The notes under the pieces: model-generated
Databases searched by the model: none
Seen by the model: the letters and a program-made list of their open reading frames with translations, nothing else
Told to the model about the DNA's origin: nothing
Assembly: GCF_900103545.1 (NCBI RefSeq)
Contig: NZ_FNHH01000004.1
Location: forward strand, 124,001 to 188,000
DNA from: Daejeonella rubra
GTDB taxonomy: Bacteria > Bacteroidota > Bacteroidia > Sphingobacteriales > Sphingobacteriaceae
Length of the DNA: 64,000 nt
Reading direction: 5' to 3'
Program-made: the position numbers and the translations under genes
Part shown: positions 8,179 to 17,990 of the stretch, piece by piece
How positions within the stretch are numbered: position 1 is the first letter of the stretch
How the letters are laid out: each line of letters starts with the position of its first letter

Positions 8179-10326
8179 ATGATGATTATTAAATTCAGAT
8201 ATACTCTAATTTCAGCTCTACTGATTTTATCAATTTCTTCCCAGGCGCAACTCAAAGACTTGAGCTTCAAAGAAGTCTTTACCAACCCGGTAAAAGATAT
8301 TATTAATCCGATTCCGGTTTTCAGGGGCTGGGCAGATAATACCCATTACATTGAATACCGCATGGAAGGACAACAAAGCAAGCCTTACACGGTTGATGTA
8401 CGCACAGGCGAAGCTGTTCAATCGGCACCTGCACAGGTAAATGAGGCTTCTGTAACAATAAAAAACAAAGATGTTTTTTACAAGGATGCTTTGGGAACAG
8501 AGAAACAATTAACCAGAGATAGTATCCCGGAAAAAAATCCGACACTATCTCCTGATGGAACACAAGTTGCATTTACAAGAAACAATGATCTCTTTTCAAT
8601 CGATATCAATTCAGGTGCTGAGACGAGATATACGACCGACGGCTCTGATGTGATCTATAATGGATGGGCCTCATGGGTATATTATGAAGAGATCCTTGGC
8701 AGAGCAACACGATATAAGGCTTTCTGGTGGAGTCCGGATAGTAAACGGATCGCATTTATGCGTTTTGACGATTCAAAAGTTCCAGTATTTCCTATTTACA
8801 ACTCAAGCGGGCAGCATGGCTTTCTTGAAAACACTAGGTATCCTAAAGCAGGTGATAAAAATCCTGAAGTCAAAATGGGACTTGTTAACCGGGGTACAAA
8901 AGGAATAGTATGGGCAGATTTTGATGCGAAAAACGATCAGTATTTTGGGACTCCTTTCTGGATGGCCGATAGCAAAACGCTATGGATGCAATGGATGAAC
9001 CGCGATCAGAATAACCTTATTATTTATAGTGTAAATCCTATGAATGGTAGCAAAAGAGTTATTCATGAGGAAACACAAAAAACATGGGTCGACTGGTTTG
9101 ACGGCATGTATTTTCTTAAAAACGGACAGGGTTTTATCCTGAAAAGCGACAAGAGCGGTTGGGGTCATTATTATTTTTATGATCTGGAAGGAAACCTGAA
9201 GAAACAATTAACCTCAGGATACTGGCGAGTAAACCAGTTATTACTGGTTGATGAGAAAGATCAGGAAATATTTTTCACAGCCAGACAGGAAAATTCAGCG
9301 AGAATCGACCTTTACCGGGTTAGTTTAAAGGGCAATGAAGAACCTGTGAGGTTAACATTTGGGAATTATGACCATCAGATAAGTCTTTCACCTGATGGTA
9401 AATATTTTCTAACTACCTATTCTAATTTAACAAGTGCACCAAAATCAGCGTTGCTGGATAATAAAGGCAAGGTCATTCGTGAGCTTGCCGATTCAAAAGG
9501 CTCAGCGTTTGATTCCTATAAACTTCCTAAAACAGAACTTAGCTATTACAAGACCCGCGATGGGCTTGAACTTCCAATGACCATTACTTTACCTATAAAT
9601 TTCGATCCGGCCAAAAAATATCCTGTCTGGATCTCAGTTTATGGCGGTCCGGATGCCGGAACAGTTTACGACAGATGGAAAAGTCCTCTGGGACTTAACT
9701 ACTGGTGGGCAAAGGAAGGTGTAATACAGGTAGCAATTGACAACAGAAGTTCAGGGCATCTGGGAAAGACAGGAATGGATTTCATTTACCGTAAAATGGG
9801 GAAATATGAGATTGAAGATTATATGGATGCAGCCATTCTGTTAAAATCTAAACCTTATGTTGATGGCACAAAGATCGGAATTACTGGTGGCAGCTTTGGT
9901 GGTTACATTACCACAATGGCACTAACCTACGGTTCTGATGTATTTACTCATGGTATTGCCAATTACTCTGTAACTGACTGGGCACTGTACGATACTCATT
10001 ACACTGAACGGTTTATGGGAACCCCTAAGAATAACTCTGAAGGATATAAGATCACATCCCCTCTCACCTATGCAGATAAGCTAAAAGGAAGCCTGCGTAT
10101 CGTGCATGGCACGATGGATGACAATGTTCACATGCAGAATAGTATTCAACTGATCAACAAACTGCAGGATCTTAATAAACATTTCGAATTTATGCTTTAT
10201 CCGGGTGAACGTCACGGCTGGGGTGGAGCGAAATCAAGGCATAGCAATCAGGAAAATGTGCGCTATATCTATATGAACATGCTTCAAAAACCAGTACCCG
10301 CAGAATATTTAGAGTACTGGAAATAA
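8179..10326 (+). CDS. S9B-family prolyl oligopeptidase, DPP-IV-like
   Basis: A 715-residue exported serine peptidase with a signal peptide (about 1-23, ending SISSQAQ). It has an N-terminal beta-propeller and a C-terminal alpha/beta-hydrolase domain. Predicted catalytic residues are Ser572 in GGSFGG, Asp647 in HGTMDDNVH and His679 in GERHGWGG. The double glutamate of DPP-IV that binds the free N-terminus is present (VYYEEI, Glu170-Glu171). This indicates removal of Xaa-Pro or Xaa-Ala dipeptides in the periplasm. Bacteroidota use such enzymes for peptide scavenging. Two ATGs lie in tandem and the first is used. The gene is single and is followed by a 19-bp-stem terminator shared with trxA. Confidence 0.92.
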   Translation: MMIIKFRYTLISALLILSISSQAQLKDLSFKEVFTNPVKDIINPIPVFRGWADNTHYIEYRMEGQQSKPYTVDVRTGEAVQSAPAQVNEASVTIKNKDVFYKDALGTEKQLTRDSIPEKNPTLSPDGTQVAFTRNNDLFSIDINSGAETRYTTDGSDVIYNGWASWVYYEEILGRATRYKAFWWSPDSKRIAFMRFDDSKVPVFPIYNSSGQHGFLENTRYPKAGDKNPEVKMGLVNRGTKGIVWADFDAKNDQYFGTPFWMADSKTLWMQWMNRDQNNLIIYSVNPMNGSKRVIHEETQKTWVDWFDGMYFLKNGQGFILKSDKSGWGHYYFYDLEGNLKKQLTSGYWRVNQLLLVDEKDQEIFFTARQENSARIDLYRVSLKGNEEPVRLTFGNYDHQISLSPDGKYFLTTYSNLTSAPKSALLDNKGKVIRELADSKGSAFDSYKLPKTELSYYKTRDGLELPMTITLPINFDPAKKYPVWISVYGGPDAGTVYDRWKSPLGLNYWWAKEGVIQVAIDNRSSGHLGKTGMDFIYRKMGKYEIEDYMDAAILLKSKPYVDGTKIGITGGSFGGYITTMALTYGSDVFTHGIANYSVTDWALYDTHYTERFMGTPKNNSEGYKITSPLTYADKLKGSLRIVHGTMDDNVHMQNSIQLINKLQDLNKHFEFMLYPGERHGWGGAKSRHSNQENVRYIYMNMLQKPVPAEYLEYWK

Positions 10327-10346
10327 AAAAAAATCAGATGATTAAA

Positions 10347-10389
10347 AACAAAGAAGCTCCTGCAGATTTACTGCAGGAGCTTCTTTGTT
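10347..10389. terminator. Bidirectional terminator between dpp-like gene and trxA
   Basis: A perfect 19-bp stem (core GAAGCTCCTGCAG / CTGCAGGAGCTTC) has a 5-nt loop and T-rich or A-rich flanks on both sides. It serves the two convergent genes. Confidence 0.9.
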
Positions 10390-10407
10390 AATTGATATTT
10401 ATACTGC

Positions 10408-10728
10408 TTATGCCAATTGCTTGCTTAGTTTTTCTGCAAGAACTGATTTAGGCACTGCACCAATTTGTTTATCTACAATTTCACCGTCTTTAAAGAACAA
10501 AAGAGCAGGAATATTCCGAATTCCGAATTTCATTGAAATACCTGGATTGTTATCTACGTTAACTTTTCCAACCACCGCTTTTCCTTCGTATTCTTTTGCA
10601 AGTTCTTCAACAACCGGGCCTACCATACGGCATGGACCACACCATTCTGCCCAAAAATCAACCAGGACAGGTTTATCAGATTTAAGGACTAATTCGTCAA
10701 AGTTTGCATCTGTTAATTCTAATGCCAT
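10408..10728 (-). CDS. trxA: Thioredoxin
   Basis: A 106-residue single-domain thioredoxin with the redox motif WAEWCGPCR (Cys30 and Cys33) and the conserved cis-Pro context IRNIPALLFF. It reduces protein disulfides, ribonucleotide reductase and thioredoxin-dependent enzymes, including arsenate reductases such as the one at 58 kb. I start at the ATG at 10728 (MALELTD), because an upstream in-frame start would add ten residues that thioredoxins lack. It lies downstream of dnaE on the same strand, with a 78-bp gap. Confidence 0.95.
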   Translation of the reverse strand: MALELTDANFDELVLKSDKPVLVDFWAEWCGPCRMVGPVVEELAKEYEGKAVVGKVNVDNNPGISMKFGIRNIPALLFFKDGEIVDKQIGAVPKSVLAEKLSKQLA

Positions 10729-10806
10729 AATAATAAGATTTTCGTGTTTATAATTCAAAGATAGTATTCAATATTCCTGCCACAAATTTACCCTGCTAAT
10801 GTGACA

Positions 10807-13800
10807 TTAATTCAACTTATAGCGAACTCCAAGCAATTTAGAAATTTCTTCTAAAAACTCATTACTTGGATTGATCCTTACTGATTTTGATGGCATCTCC
10901 AGTGTCGTTTCCTCATCATAATCCATGATCATGAATTTTAACTGACAATTTCTGCTTTCATTTTGATCAGAATTGATCCTGACAATTTCATCCATCTTAT
11001 TCATAAAAGTTTCAGAAAGTTCAGTAAGTGGCAACTGTATTGTCAGACATTTTGACATTTTATCCCGCAATTCTGATAACAGAACTATACTATTTACCTT
11101 AAACTCCCAGTTATCCTTTTGTTTAAAGCGCTCTGTAACAATACCTCTAACCTGAAGAAACAGACCAACATCTAAATATTGTTTTAGCTTAATATAATCT
11201 TCACCAAAAAGAGCTATTTCAAATGTCTCACCATAATCTTCGAACATGAAAGATCCAAAAGGTTTACCTGTTTTTGTCGTACCGTGCCTGCAAGCAGAAA
11301 CCAGTCCGCCAATGACCAGATCCCGGTTACTTATTTTTTTGAACTCCTCCTGGTCTTCAGGCAGGATCTCTGTGCCTTTCATTCTATTGACCAGGCTGAG
11401 GTGTTTAACCTGATGTGAGCAGAAATTATCAAGCTCAAACTTATAATTGTCTAAGGGATGTCCGGTGAGATAGATACCGATCGATTCCTTCTCATACTTC
11501 AATTTTTCGATCAATCCCCATTCTTCACATTCAGGCATTTGAGGCTCTGAAATTTCAGCATCATTCGTCCCCCCAAACAAGGAAGCCTGGGAAGAGTTCA
11601 GATTATTCTGAAAATCATTAGTATATTTTATCAGTCGCTCGATTCCATTATAAAAACCTCCGTCAGGCTTGAAAAAGAATTGTGACCTGTTATGTCCAAA
11701 GCAATCAAATGCTCCTCCGTAAACAAGGTTTTCATAAACCTTTTTACTGACAGACCGGGAATTGGTACGTCTTGCAAAATCATAAATGCTTTGATAAAGT
11801 CCATTTTCAGTACGTTCTTCAACAATACTTTCTACAGCCTTCTCTCCTACGCCTTTCATTCCTGACATACCAAAACGAACCTCACCCTTTTTATTTACAG
11901 TAAAACTCAGTTCCGACTCATTTATATCAGGCCCCAATACAGAAATCCCCATCTGTTTACATTCTTCCATAAAGAAGGATATCTTTTCGATGTTATTCTG
12001 GTTATTGAGTACCGCAGCCATGTACTCAGATGGATAATTTGCCTTTAAATAAGCTGTCTGATAGGCTACAAAGGCATAACATGTGGAGTGTGATTTGTTA
12101 AAGGCATATTGCGCAAAAGCTTCCCAATCTGTCCAGACCTTTTCTGCAACTTTAGAATCATGCCCATTCGTTTTACAGCCCTCCATGAACTGGGCTTTCA
12201 TTTTATTCAGTACTTCGATCTGCTTCTTACCCATTGCCTTTCTCAATACATCCGCATCGCCCTTGCTAAAGCCGGCAAGTTTTTGTGAAAGAAGCATCAC
12301 CTGTTCCTGATAAACAGTAATACCGTAGGTTTCTTCGAGGTGTTCCTGCATATCCTGCAAGTCATAACTAACCTCTTCCCGCCCATGTTTACGGGAAATA
12401 AATTTCGGGATATATTCGATCGGTCCCGGACGATAAAGGGCATTCATAGCGATAAGATCCTCAAACTTGTCCGGTTTCAGATCTCGCAGATACATTTGCA
12501 TCCCATCACTCTCAAACTGGAAGGTTCCATTTGTATCTCCACGCTGGTAAAGCTCAAAGGTCTTTTGATCTTCAAGAGAAATATAATCAATGTCAATGTC
12601 AACATTATGATTCTGCTTGATCAAACGCAAAGCATCCTTGATAATGGTCAGAGTTTTAAGTCCCAGAAAGTCCATCTTGATTACGCCCGCATCTTCAATA
12701 ACCCTTCCGTCAAACTGGGTAACAAGCAGATCAGATTCCTTAGAGGTTGCAACAGGTATGATATCAGTTAAATCATAAGGAGCAATGATAATTCCTGCAG
12801 CATGTACTCCAACATTCCTTACAGAACCTTCCAGGATCATCGCTTCTCTTAAAACTTCCGCCTGAAGGGTCTTACCATCATCAAGAATTTTACGCAGTGT
12901 CTTAATATTCTCAAAATCCTCCGGATTTTGCTCCTTTTTTACGGTTTCAATTGGCGCCGTCATCACCTGCACCAGGTTTGTGCCCGGTCTGTCCGGAACC
13001 AGCTTTGCCAGCATATTGGATTCCGACAGTGGCAGATCTAATACACGTGCAACATCCTTAATACTTGATTTGGCAGCCATAGATCCGTAGGTGATGATCT
13101 GTGCTACCTGATTTTTTCCATATTTATCAACCACATAGTCAATAACCTTTTGCCTTCCTGCATCATCAAAATCCGTATCAATATCGGGCATTGACTTACG
13201 GTCAGGATTCAGGAAACGCTCAAAAAGCAGATTATATTTAATCGGATCTATATTGGTAATTCCAATGCAGTAGGCAACTACTGAGCCTGCAGCAGATCCC
13301 CTTCCGGGGCCAATAAACACTCCCAAATCACGTCCTGCCCGGATAAAATCTGCTACGATAAGGAAATAGCCTGCAAATCCCATCGTACGGATAGTGAAGA
13401 GCTCAAAATTCAGTCGTTCTTCAACTTCCGGTGATATATCCCGATATCTGTCCTTTGCACCTTTAAAAGTCAGATCTTTCAGGTATTCCCATTGGTTGAG
13501 ATTTTCAGATTCGGGTCCGGAATGAATTTTAAACTCCTGAGGAATAGGAAAATTAGGAAGCATGATATCACGCTTAAGCTGGAGGTGCTCAACCTTATCC
13601 ACAATTTCATTGGTATTATCTAAAGATTCAGGAAGATCATGAAATACCTGCCCCATTTCTGCCTGACTTTTGAAAAAGAACTGATCATTTGGAAAACCAA
13701 AACGATAGCCTTTACCACTTTCTTCATCTGTAGCGATCGGAGTACTTTTCATATCTCCGGTATTTACACATAACAAAATATCATGTGCATTTGCATCCTG

Positions 13801-14439
13801 TTGATCAACATAATGCGAATCATTTGAACAAATGACCTTGACATTATATTTTTTTGCAAACTTCAGTAAAACTGCATTCACAGTTTCCTGTTCAGGTATA
13901 TCATGTCGCTGTAGTTCAATATAGAAGTCCTCGCCAAAAAGGTCGAGCCACCATCTGAATTCAATTTCCGCCTCTTCCTCTCCTTTTTTCAGGATTGTTT
14001 GAGGCACAGATGCACCCAGACAACAGGTAGTAGCAATTAATCCCTCATGATATTGAAGAATTAGTTCCTTATCAATTCGTGGCCATTTACTGTATAATCC
14101 TTCAATATATCCAAGAGAGCAAAGTTTAACCAGATTTTTATATCCTGTGGCATTTTTTGCGAGTAGCAACTGGTGATAACGGATATCACGCTTTTCTTTG
14201 GTAAATTGTTTTATATGCCTGTCATTAACCACATAGAACTCACAGCCAACAATTGGCTTTACCCCGTGTTTACCTGCCTCCGCAACAAACTTAAATACAC
14301 CGAACATATTTCCATGGTCGGTGATAGCCATTGCCTTCATTCCATCAGCTTTTGCTTTTTTGAAAAGGCGCGAAATATCAGCGGCACCATCCAAAAGTGA
14401 AAATTGAGTATGTACGTGGAGGTGCGAAAAATCAGGCAT
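10807..14439 (-). CDS. dnaE: DNA polymerase III subunit alpha (replicative polymerase)
   Basis: A 1210-residue C-family DNA polymerase. The N-terminal PHP domain starts MPDFSHLHVHTQFSLLDG. The palm carries PDIDTDFDD with catalytic aspartates and the GPGRGSAAGS motif. The fingers have RPGPIEYIPKFI. Tandem helix-hairpin-helix sequence follows, and then an OB-fold near residues 1000-1100 (VIGGLVSACRHGTTKTGK). The length is close to that of DnaE1 proteins. Proofreading would come from a separate DnaQ subunit, since no exonuclease domain is inserted. A TAAATTTG -7 element lies 23 bp before the start codon. trxA follows on the same strand. Confidence 0.95.
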   Translation of the reverse strand: MPDFSHLHVHTQFSLLDGAADISRLFKKAKADGMKAMAITDHGNMFGVFKFVAEAGKHGVKPIVGCEFYVVNDRHIKQFTKEKRDIRYHQLLLAKNATGYKNLVKLCSLGYIEGLYSKWPRIDKELILQYHEGLIATTCCLGASVPQTILKKGEEEAEIEFRWWLDLFGEDFYIELQRHDIPEQETVNAVLLKFAKKYNVKVICSNDSHYVDQQDANAHDILLCVNTGDMKSTPIATDEESGKGYRFGFPNDQFFFKSQAEMGQVFHDLPESLDNTNEIVDKVEHLQLKRDIMLPNFPIPQEFKIHSGPESENLNQWEYLKDLTFKGAKDRYRDISPEVEERLNFELFTIRTMGFAGYFLIVADFIRAGRDLGVFIGPGRGSAAGSVVAYCIGITNIDPIKYNLLFERFLNPDRKSMPDIDTDFDDAGRQKVIDYVVDKYGKNQVAQIITYGSMAAKSSIKDVARVLDLPLSESNMLAKLVPDRPGTNLVQVMTAPIETVKKEQNPEDFENIKTLRKILDDGKTLQAEVLREAMILEGSVRNVGVHAAGIIIAPYDLTDIIPVATSKESDLLVTQFDGRVIEDAGVIKMDFLGLKTLTIIKDALRLIKQNHNVDIDIDYISLEDQKTFELYQRGDTNGTFQFESDGMQMYLRDLKPDKFEDLIAMNALYRPGPIEYIPKFISRKHGREEVSYDLQDMQEHLEETYGITVYQEQVMLLSQKLAGFSKGDADVLRKAMGKKQIEVLNKMKAQFMEGCKTNGHDSKVAEKVWTDWEAFAQYAFNKSHSTCYAFVAYQTAYLKANYPSEYMAAVLNNQNNIEKISFFMEECKQMGISVLGPDINESELSFTVNKKGEVRFGMSGMKGVGEKAVESIVEERTENGLYQSIYDFARRTNSRSVSKKVYENLVYGGAFDCFGHNRSQFFFKPDGGFYNGIERLIKYTNDFQNNLNSSQASLFGGTNDAEISEPQMPECEEWGLIEKLKYEKESIGIYLTGHPLDNYKFELDNFCSHQVKHLSLVNRMKGTEILPEDQEEFKKISNRDLVIGGLVSACRHGTTKTGKPFGSFMFEDYGETFEIALFGEDYIKLKQYLDVGLFLQVRGIVTERFKQKDNWEFKVNSIVLLSELRDKMSKCLTIQLPLTELSETFMNKMDEIVRINSDQNESRNCQLKFMIMDYDEETTLEMPSKSVRINPSNEFLEEISKLLGVRYKLN

Positions 14440-14461
14440 AAAATTTTATTGGGATGAGTCA

Positions 14462-14469
14462 CAAATTTA
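14462..14469 (-). promoter_or_regulatory. Bacteroidota -7 element before dnaE
   Basis: On the minus strand TAAATTTG matches TAnnTTTG exactly and lies about 23 bp upstream of the dnaE ATG. No good -33 TTTG is present at the expected spacing. Confidence 0.4.
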
Positions 14470-14641
14470 CGAATCTTTTGAGCCGGGTGCAGTAGTGTTG
14501 AAAAGTAAAATTTAAATTTTAAGGAGATGAAATTTGCTGCATAAGCAAAATAAGGGCATCCTATTTGCTTAATCACATTACACAAATAATTCACATCCTG
14601 GTTGTACAAATTTTAGTCCATACAATAATTGAATCCTGTCG

Positions 14642-15403
14642 ATGAACAAAAGCACTATCATTATCTCACTCTCACTTTTTATACTAAGTAGTTGCTCCTC
14701 CCTTTATATGCCCAACGTTCCAAACACCCCTATGCTGAGTTCAAAAAATGAGCTGCATGCGGCTGCTCACATCAGTCTCAAAGGCAATACCTCCTTCAAT
14801 TCTGCTTATGCTGTTTCAGATCATTTTGCGATTCTTTTGAATGGCTCAATTATGAACAATGACAAAAACCGAAAGGATTTTAGTCATAATTTACTGGAGA
14901 CCGGTGCTGGCTATTTCACAACACTGGGTCCCGATAAAAACCGGATTCTGGAGATATACGGAGGTTTTGGAAAGGGAAACAGCGAAAGGATTTACAAACA
15001 GGATTCAGGTACACTCATCGAAGAACGTCAGGAAACCAGTTTCGGAAAAACATTTCTTCAGGTAAACTATAGTTCAAAGAGAATGAAAACCCTTAATCTG
15101 TTTGGAGCACGTTTCCCATTGAACTACGGCACTGCATTGCGAATTAGTCATGTAAAAATGAATAAGTTCACAATCAATGATCTGGCACAGGTAAAGGAAG
15201 ACAATATTTTTGTAGAACCTGTATTTTTTACCCGTATGGCGATCAGTAGAACGGTACAGCTGCAATATACAAGCGGAAGTAATTTCGGTCTTAAGAACAG
15301 GAAATTTTTAACTGCAGGAAGTTCAGTTCTAAGTGTTGGCCTGGTCATTAATGTCGGTGGAAAAAATAATGCTTCAACACCTGCTAACACTCCAATACCT
15401 TAG
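14642..15403 (+). CDS. Putative outer-membrane lipoprotein, beta-rich, unknown function
   Basis: A 253-residue protein with a lipoprotein signal peptide: a hydrophobic stretch then lipobox LSSC, with Cys18 as the lipidated residue. The mature part is rich in Gly, aromatic and alternating hydrophobic residues (LLETGAGYFTTLG, EIYGGFGKGN, KTLNLFGARFPLNYGTALRIS) and ends in a barrel-like strand (SVLSVGLVINVGGK). That pattern suggests a small outer-membrane beta-barrel or a barrel-like lipoprotein. I recognise no named family. It stands alone between divergent dnaE and mdh, with about 190 bp of featureless AT-rich DNA on each side. Confidence 0.65.
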   Translation: MNKSTIIISLSLFILSSCSSLYMPNVPNTPMLSSKNELHAAAHISLKGNTSFNSAYAVSDHFAILLNGSIMNNDKNRKDFSHNLLETGAGYFTTLGPDKNRILEIYGGFGKGNSERIYKQDSGTLIEERQETSFGKTFLQVNYSSKRMKTLNLFGARFPLNYGTALRISHVKMNKFTINDLAQVKEDNIFVEPVFFTRMAISRTVQLQYTSGSNFGLKNRKFLTAGSSVLSVGLVINVGGKNNASTPANTPIP

Positions 15404-15589
15404 TTAAAAATGAAACAAAAATCTTACAGGAATCTGTTAAAGAATTTCATAAAAAAGATTGAATTTTCTATCTTCGGCTTATAATTTGATCAGTTCCTGA
15501 AATCATTGGAACAGATGAAATACACTGTGCAGAAATGGCATTCATTAAATCACAGAATGATCCGATCTCAAATTTAAATAAATCATAAA

Positions 15590-16528
15590 ATGAAAATTAC
15601 AGTTGTAGGAGCCGGTGCCGTAGGAGCAACCTGTGCTGATAACATCGCCAGAAAAGAGTTAGCTGAAGAACTTATTTTGTTAGACATCAGAGAAGGTTTT
15701 GCTGAAGGCAAAGCTATTGATATGATGCAGACTTCTGCATTACTGGGTTTTGACACTAAAATCAAAGGTGTAACCAATGATTATGCTGCTACTGCAGATT
15801 CAGAGGTTGTTGTTATTACTTCAGGATTACCGCGCAAACCGGGAATGACCCGCGAAGAACTGATCGGTACCAATGCAAACATTGTAAAAAGTGTTACTGA
15901 GAATATCCTTAAATACTCTCCAAACACTATCATTATCGTGGTTTCAAATCCAATGGATACCATGAACTACCTGACCCTAAAAACTTCCGGACTACCTAAG
16001 AACAAGATCCTGGGTATGGGTGGAGCATTGGATTCAGCAAGATTTAAATATTATCTGAGTGTTGAGCTTGGCTGTTCTCCAGCTGATCTTAACGCTGTGG
16101 TTATTGGCGGACACGGTGACACAACCATGATCCCGCTTATTAATCATGCTACATGGAACAGCATTCCCGTTACGCAGCTTCTTACTAAAGAGCAGCAGGA
16201 CAGGGTAGTTTCTTCAACAATGGTTGGTGGTGCTACTTTAACTAAATTAATTGGAACATCTGCATGGTACGCTCCTGGAGCAGGCACGGCAGCCATGGTT
16301 GAAAGCATTGTTCGCGATGAAAAGAAACTGATCTCTTGCGGAGTTGCATTAGATGGCGAATATGGTCAAAAAGATATCTCTCTGGTTGTTCCGGTAATTA
16401 TCGGAAAGAACGGATGGGAAAAAATCCTTGATTTTAAATTATCTGATTCTGAACAGGCCGAATTTAACAAAAGCGCCGATGCAGTTAGAGCTATGAATCA
16501 GGTTTTGAAAGAATCTAACCATATCTAA
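15590..16528 (+). CDS. mdh: Malate dehydrogenase
   Basis: A 312-residue lactate/malate dehydrogenase-like enzyme that converts malate and NAD to oxaloacetate in the TCA cycle. The N-terminal Rossmann motif is GAGAVG (7-12), with Asp32 ending beta-2 for NAD preference. Substrate residues are present: Arg82 (LPRKPGM) with Arg88, Asp148/Arg151, and catalytic His175 (GGHGDTTM). The substrate loop with Arg82 favours malate over lactate. It is the LDH-like MDH type typical of Bacteroidota. The retropepsin-like gene follows 19 bp downstream and is probably co-transcribed. Confidence 0.95.
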   Translation: MKITVVGAGAVGATCADNIARKELAEELILLDIREGFAEGKAIDMMQTSALLGFDTKIKGVTNDYAATADSEVVVITSGLPRKPGMTREELIGTNANIVKSVTENILKYSPNTIIIVVSNPMDTMNYLTLKTSGLPKNKILGMGGALDSARFKYYLSVELGCSPADLNAVVIGGHGDTTMIPLINHATWNSIPVTQLLTKEQQDRVVSSTMVGGATLTKLIGTSAWYAPGAGTAAMVESIVRDEKKLISCGVALDGEYGQKDISLVVPVIIGKNGWEKILDFKLSDSEQAEFNKSADAVRAMNQVLKESNHI

Positions 16529-16547
16529 ATATATTGCTTTTATAGAA

Positions 16548-16976
16548 ATGGCAAATACCATAGTTCCGCTGGAACTAATAAATTTAAACGACGACGGCTT
16601 CCACCTATTGGTGGAAGTTGTTGTTTTTGGGCAATCCTTTCATGCAGTACTCGATACTGGTGCCTCAAAAACAGTTTTTGACAAAGGAACAGTAGAGAAA
16701 CTCATGAAGGATGGTGATCTGATGGCCTCAGACAAGCTTTCTACCGGTCTGGGGACTAATACCATGGAAAGCCATACCATCATTTTACCTCAATTGAAGA
16801 TCGGAAAGCTGAAATTGAAAAATTTTGAAGCAGCAGTTCTTGATCTTTCTACAATAAATCAGGCATATTCTACTCTTAACCTGCCTCCTGTCATTGGCGT
16901 TTTGGGTGGCGATATTTTGTTCAGCCATCAGGCTATCATAAATTACAAGAAATTACGTCTAAAACTGGTCAAATAA
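16548..16976 (+). CDS. Retropepsin-like aspartic protease family protein
   Basis: A 142-residue single-domain protein with the aspartic-protease motif VLDTGASKTVFD and a second-half GVLGGDIL motif resembling the retropepsin flap-end/ILG region. Because only one DTGA is present, an active enzyme would need a homodimer, as in retroviral proteases. No signal peptide is seen. It follows mdh by 19 bp. Related small clan-AA proteins are widespread in Bacteroidota with unknown substrates. Nothing nearby suggests a retroelement. Confidence 0.75.
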   Translation: MANTIVPLELINLNDDGFHLLVEVVVFGQSFHAVLDTGASKTVFDKGTVEKLMKDGDLMASDKLSTGLGTNTMESHTIILPQLKIGKLKLKNFEAAVLDLSTINQAYSTLNLPPVIGVLGGDILFSHQAIINYKKLRLKLVK

Positions 16977-17025
16977 AGGTCACTCATATCTATTAAAATC
17001 AGTAAATTGATTTAAAATAAGATGT

Positions 17026-17916
17026 ATGAAATGGCTTCTGTTTATTCTATTAACATCCCTTCTAAATAATGTATTCTCCCAGGAGATCAGTGGAAAGTGG
17101 TATGGTAAATTAACACAGGGGCCTGGAGGTTATAACGATCTGTTTGATCTTGAACTTAACCTAAATCAAAAAAAATATATTTGGGGCGAATCCCTCGCTT
17201 CATACGGAAATGCAAATAAAATCAGGATAGGACTTTCTGGCCGAATAGTCGCAGATAGCATAAGATTGGCTGAGACCATAGACATGATCCAGGAAGATAT
17301 CGTTCCATGGAAATGGGTTGCTTGCATTAAGAAGTACAACCTTGCCTACAGAAAGGATGGCAACTTTGAATATCTGGAAGGAACATGGACGGGTGTAAGT
17401 AAAAATAATCCTGAGAATGCTTGTATACCGGGCCGTGTGATCTTATCGAGATCTGTATCAGGGCTGAATCTACTCCTATCGGAACTTAAAGATTCTATAA
17501 TCAATACCGAACAAATTGCTTATCAAAGTCCCGAACCTCCAATTTTAAACTTTACAACTGAGTTTCTGAAAACCATACCCAAAAAGGTAACAGAAATAAA
17601 GGTTTATCATTCAGATCTGCAGATCCTGCTTTTAGATTATATGAAAGTTGATAATGATACGGTCTCTGTTTATTTGAATCGGGACTTATTAGTAAAAAAT
17701 ATCAGAGTGACAAAAAGACCCACAGTAATAAATTTCAAATTGGATACACGCATGGAGCTTCATGAAGTTTTACTTTACGCCGAAAATCTGGGACTGGTGC
17801 CTCCGAACACCTCTGAGTTAATTCTTGTTGATGGAGACAGCAGACACCGGATCATGATCGTATCAGATAAAGAAAAATCTGCGACAATATATTTAAGATA
17901 TAATTCTCAAAAATGA
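17026..17916 (+). CDS. Secreted protein of unknown function
   Basis: A 296-residue protein with a signal peptide (MKWLLFILLTSLLNNVFSQ, cleavage after about residue 18-19), so exported. The N-terminal 120 residues are beta-rich and lipocalin-like in pattern (ISGKWYGKLTQGPGG, LEGTWTGVSKN), as in Bacteroidota proteins that read 'GxWxGxL'. A middle KVYHSDLQILLLDYMKVDNDTV segment resembles a small beta-domain seen in other secreted Bacteroidota proteins. No catalytic motif is seen. It is in the mdh-retropepsin direction, 49 bp downstream, and ends before a terminator shared with gyrB. Confidence 0.65.
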   Translation: MKWLLFILLTSLLNNVFSQEISGKWYGKLTQGPGGYNDLFDLELNLNQKKYIWGESLASYGNANKIRIGLSGRIVADSIRLAETIDMIQEDIVPWKWVACIKKYNLAYRKDGNFEYLEGTWTGVSKNNPENACIPGRVILSRSVSGLNLLLSELKDSIINTEQIAYQSPEPPILNFTTEFLKTIPKKVTEIKVYHSDLQILLLDYMKVDNDTVSVYLNRDLLVKNIRVTKRPTVINFKLDTRMELHEVLLYAENLGLVPPNTSELILVDGDSRHRIMIVSDKEKSATIYLRYNSQK

Positions 17917-17940
17917 TTTATGGCAAATTCCAAAACAAAA

Positions 17941-17971
17941 AAGCCCTTCAAACGAATTGAAGGGCTTGATT
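17941..17971. terminator. Terminator of gyrB (possibly bidirectional)
   Basis: An 11-bp perfect stem (AAGCCCTTCAA / TTGAAGGGCTT) has a 5-nt loop. On the minus strand it is followed by a strong T-run, so it mainly ends gyrB. The plus side has a weaker TTTT. Confidence 0.85.
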
Positions 17972-17990
17972 TTACTATTTAAGGATTGAA

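Noticed and set aside
16548..16976. Retroelement protease
   Set aside because: No reverse transcriptase, integrase or LTR is present; a chromosomal clan-AA protein fits.
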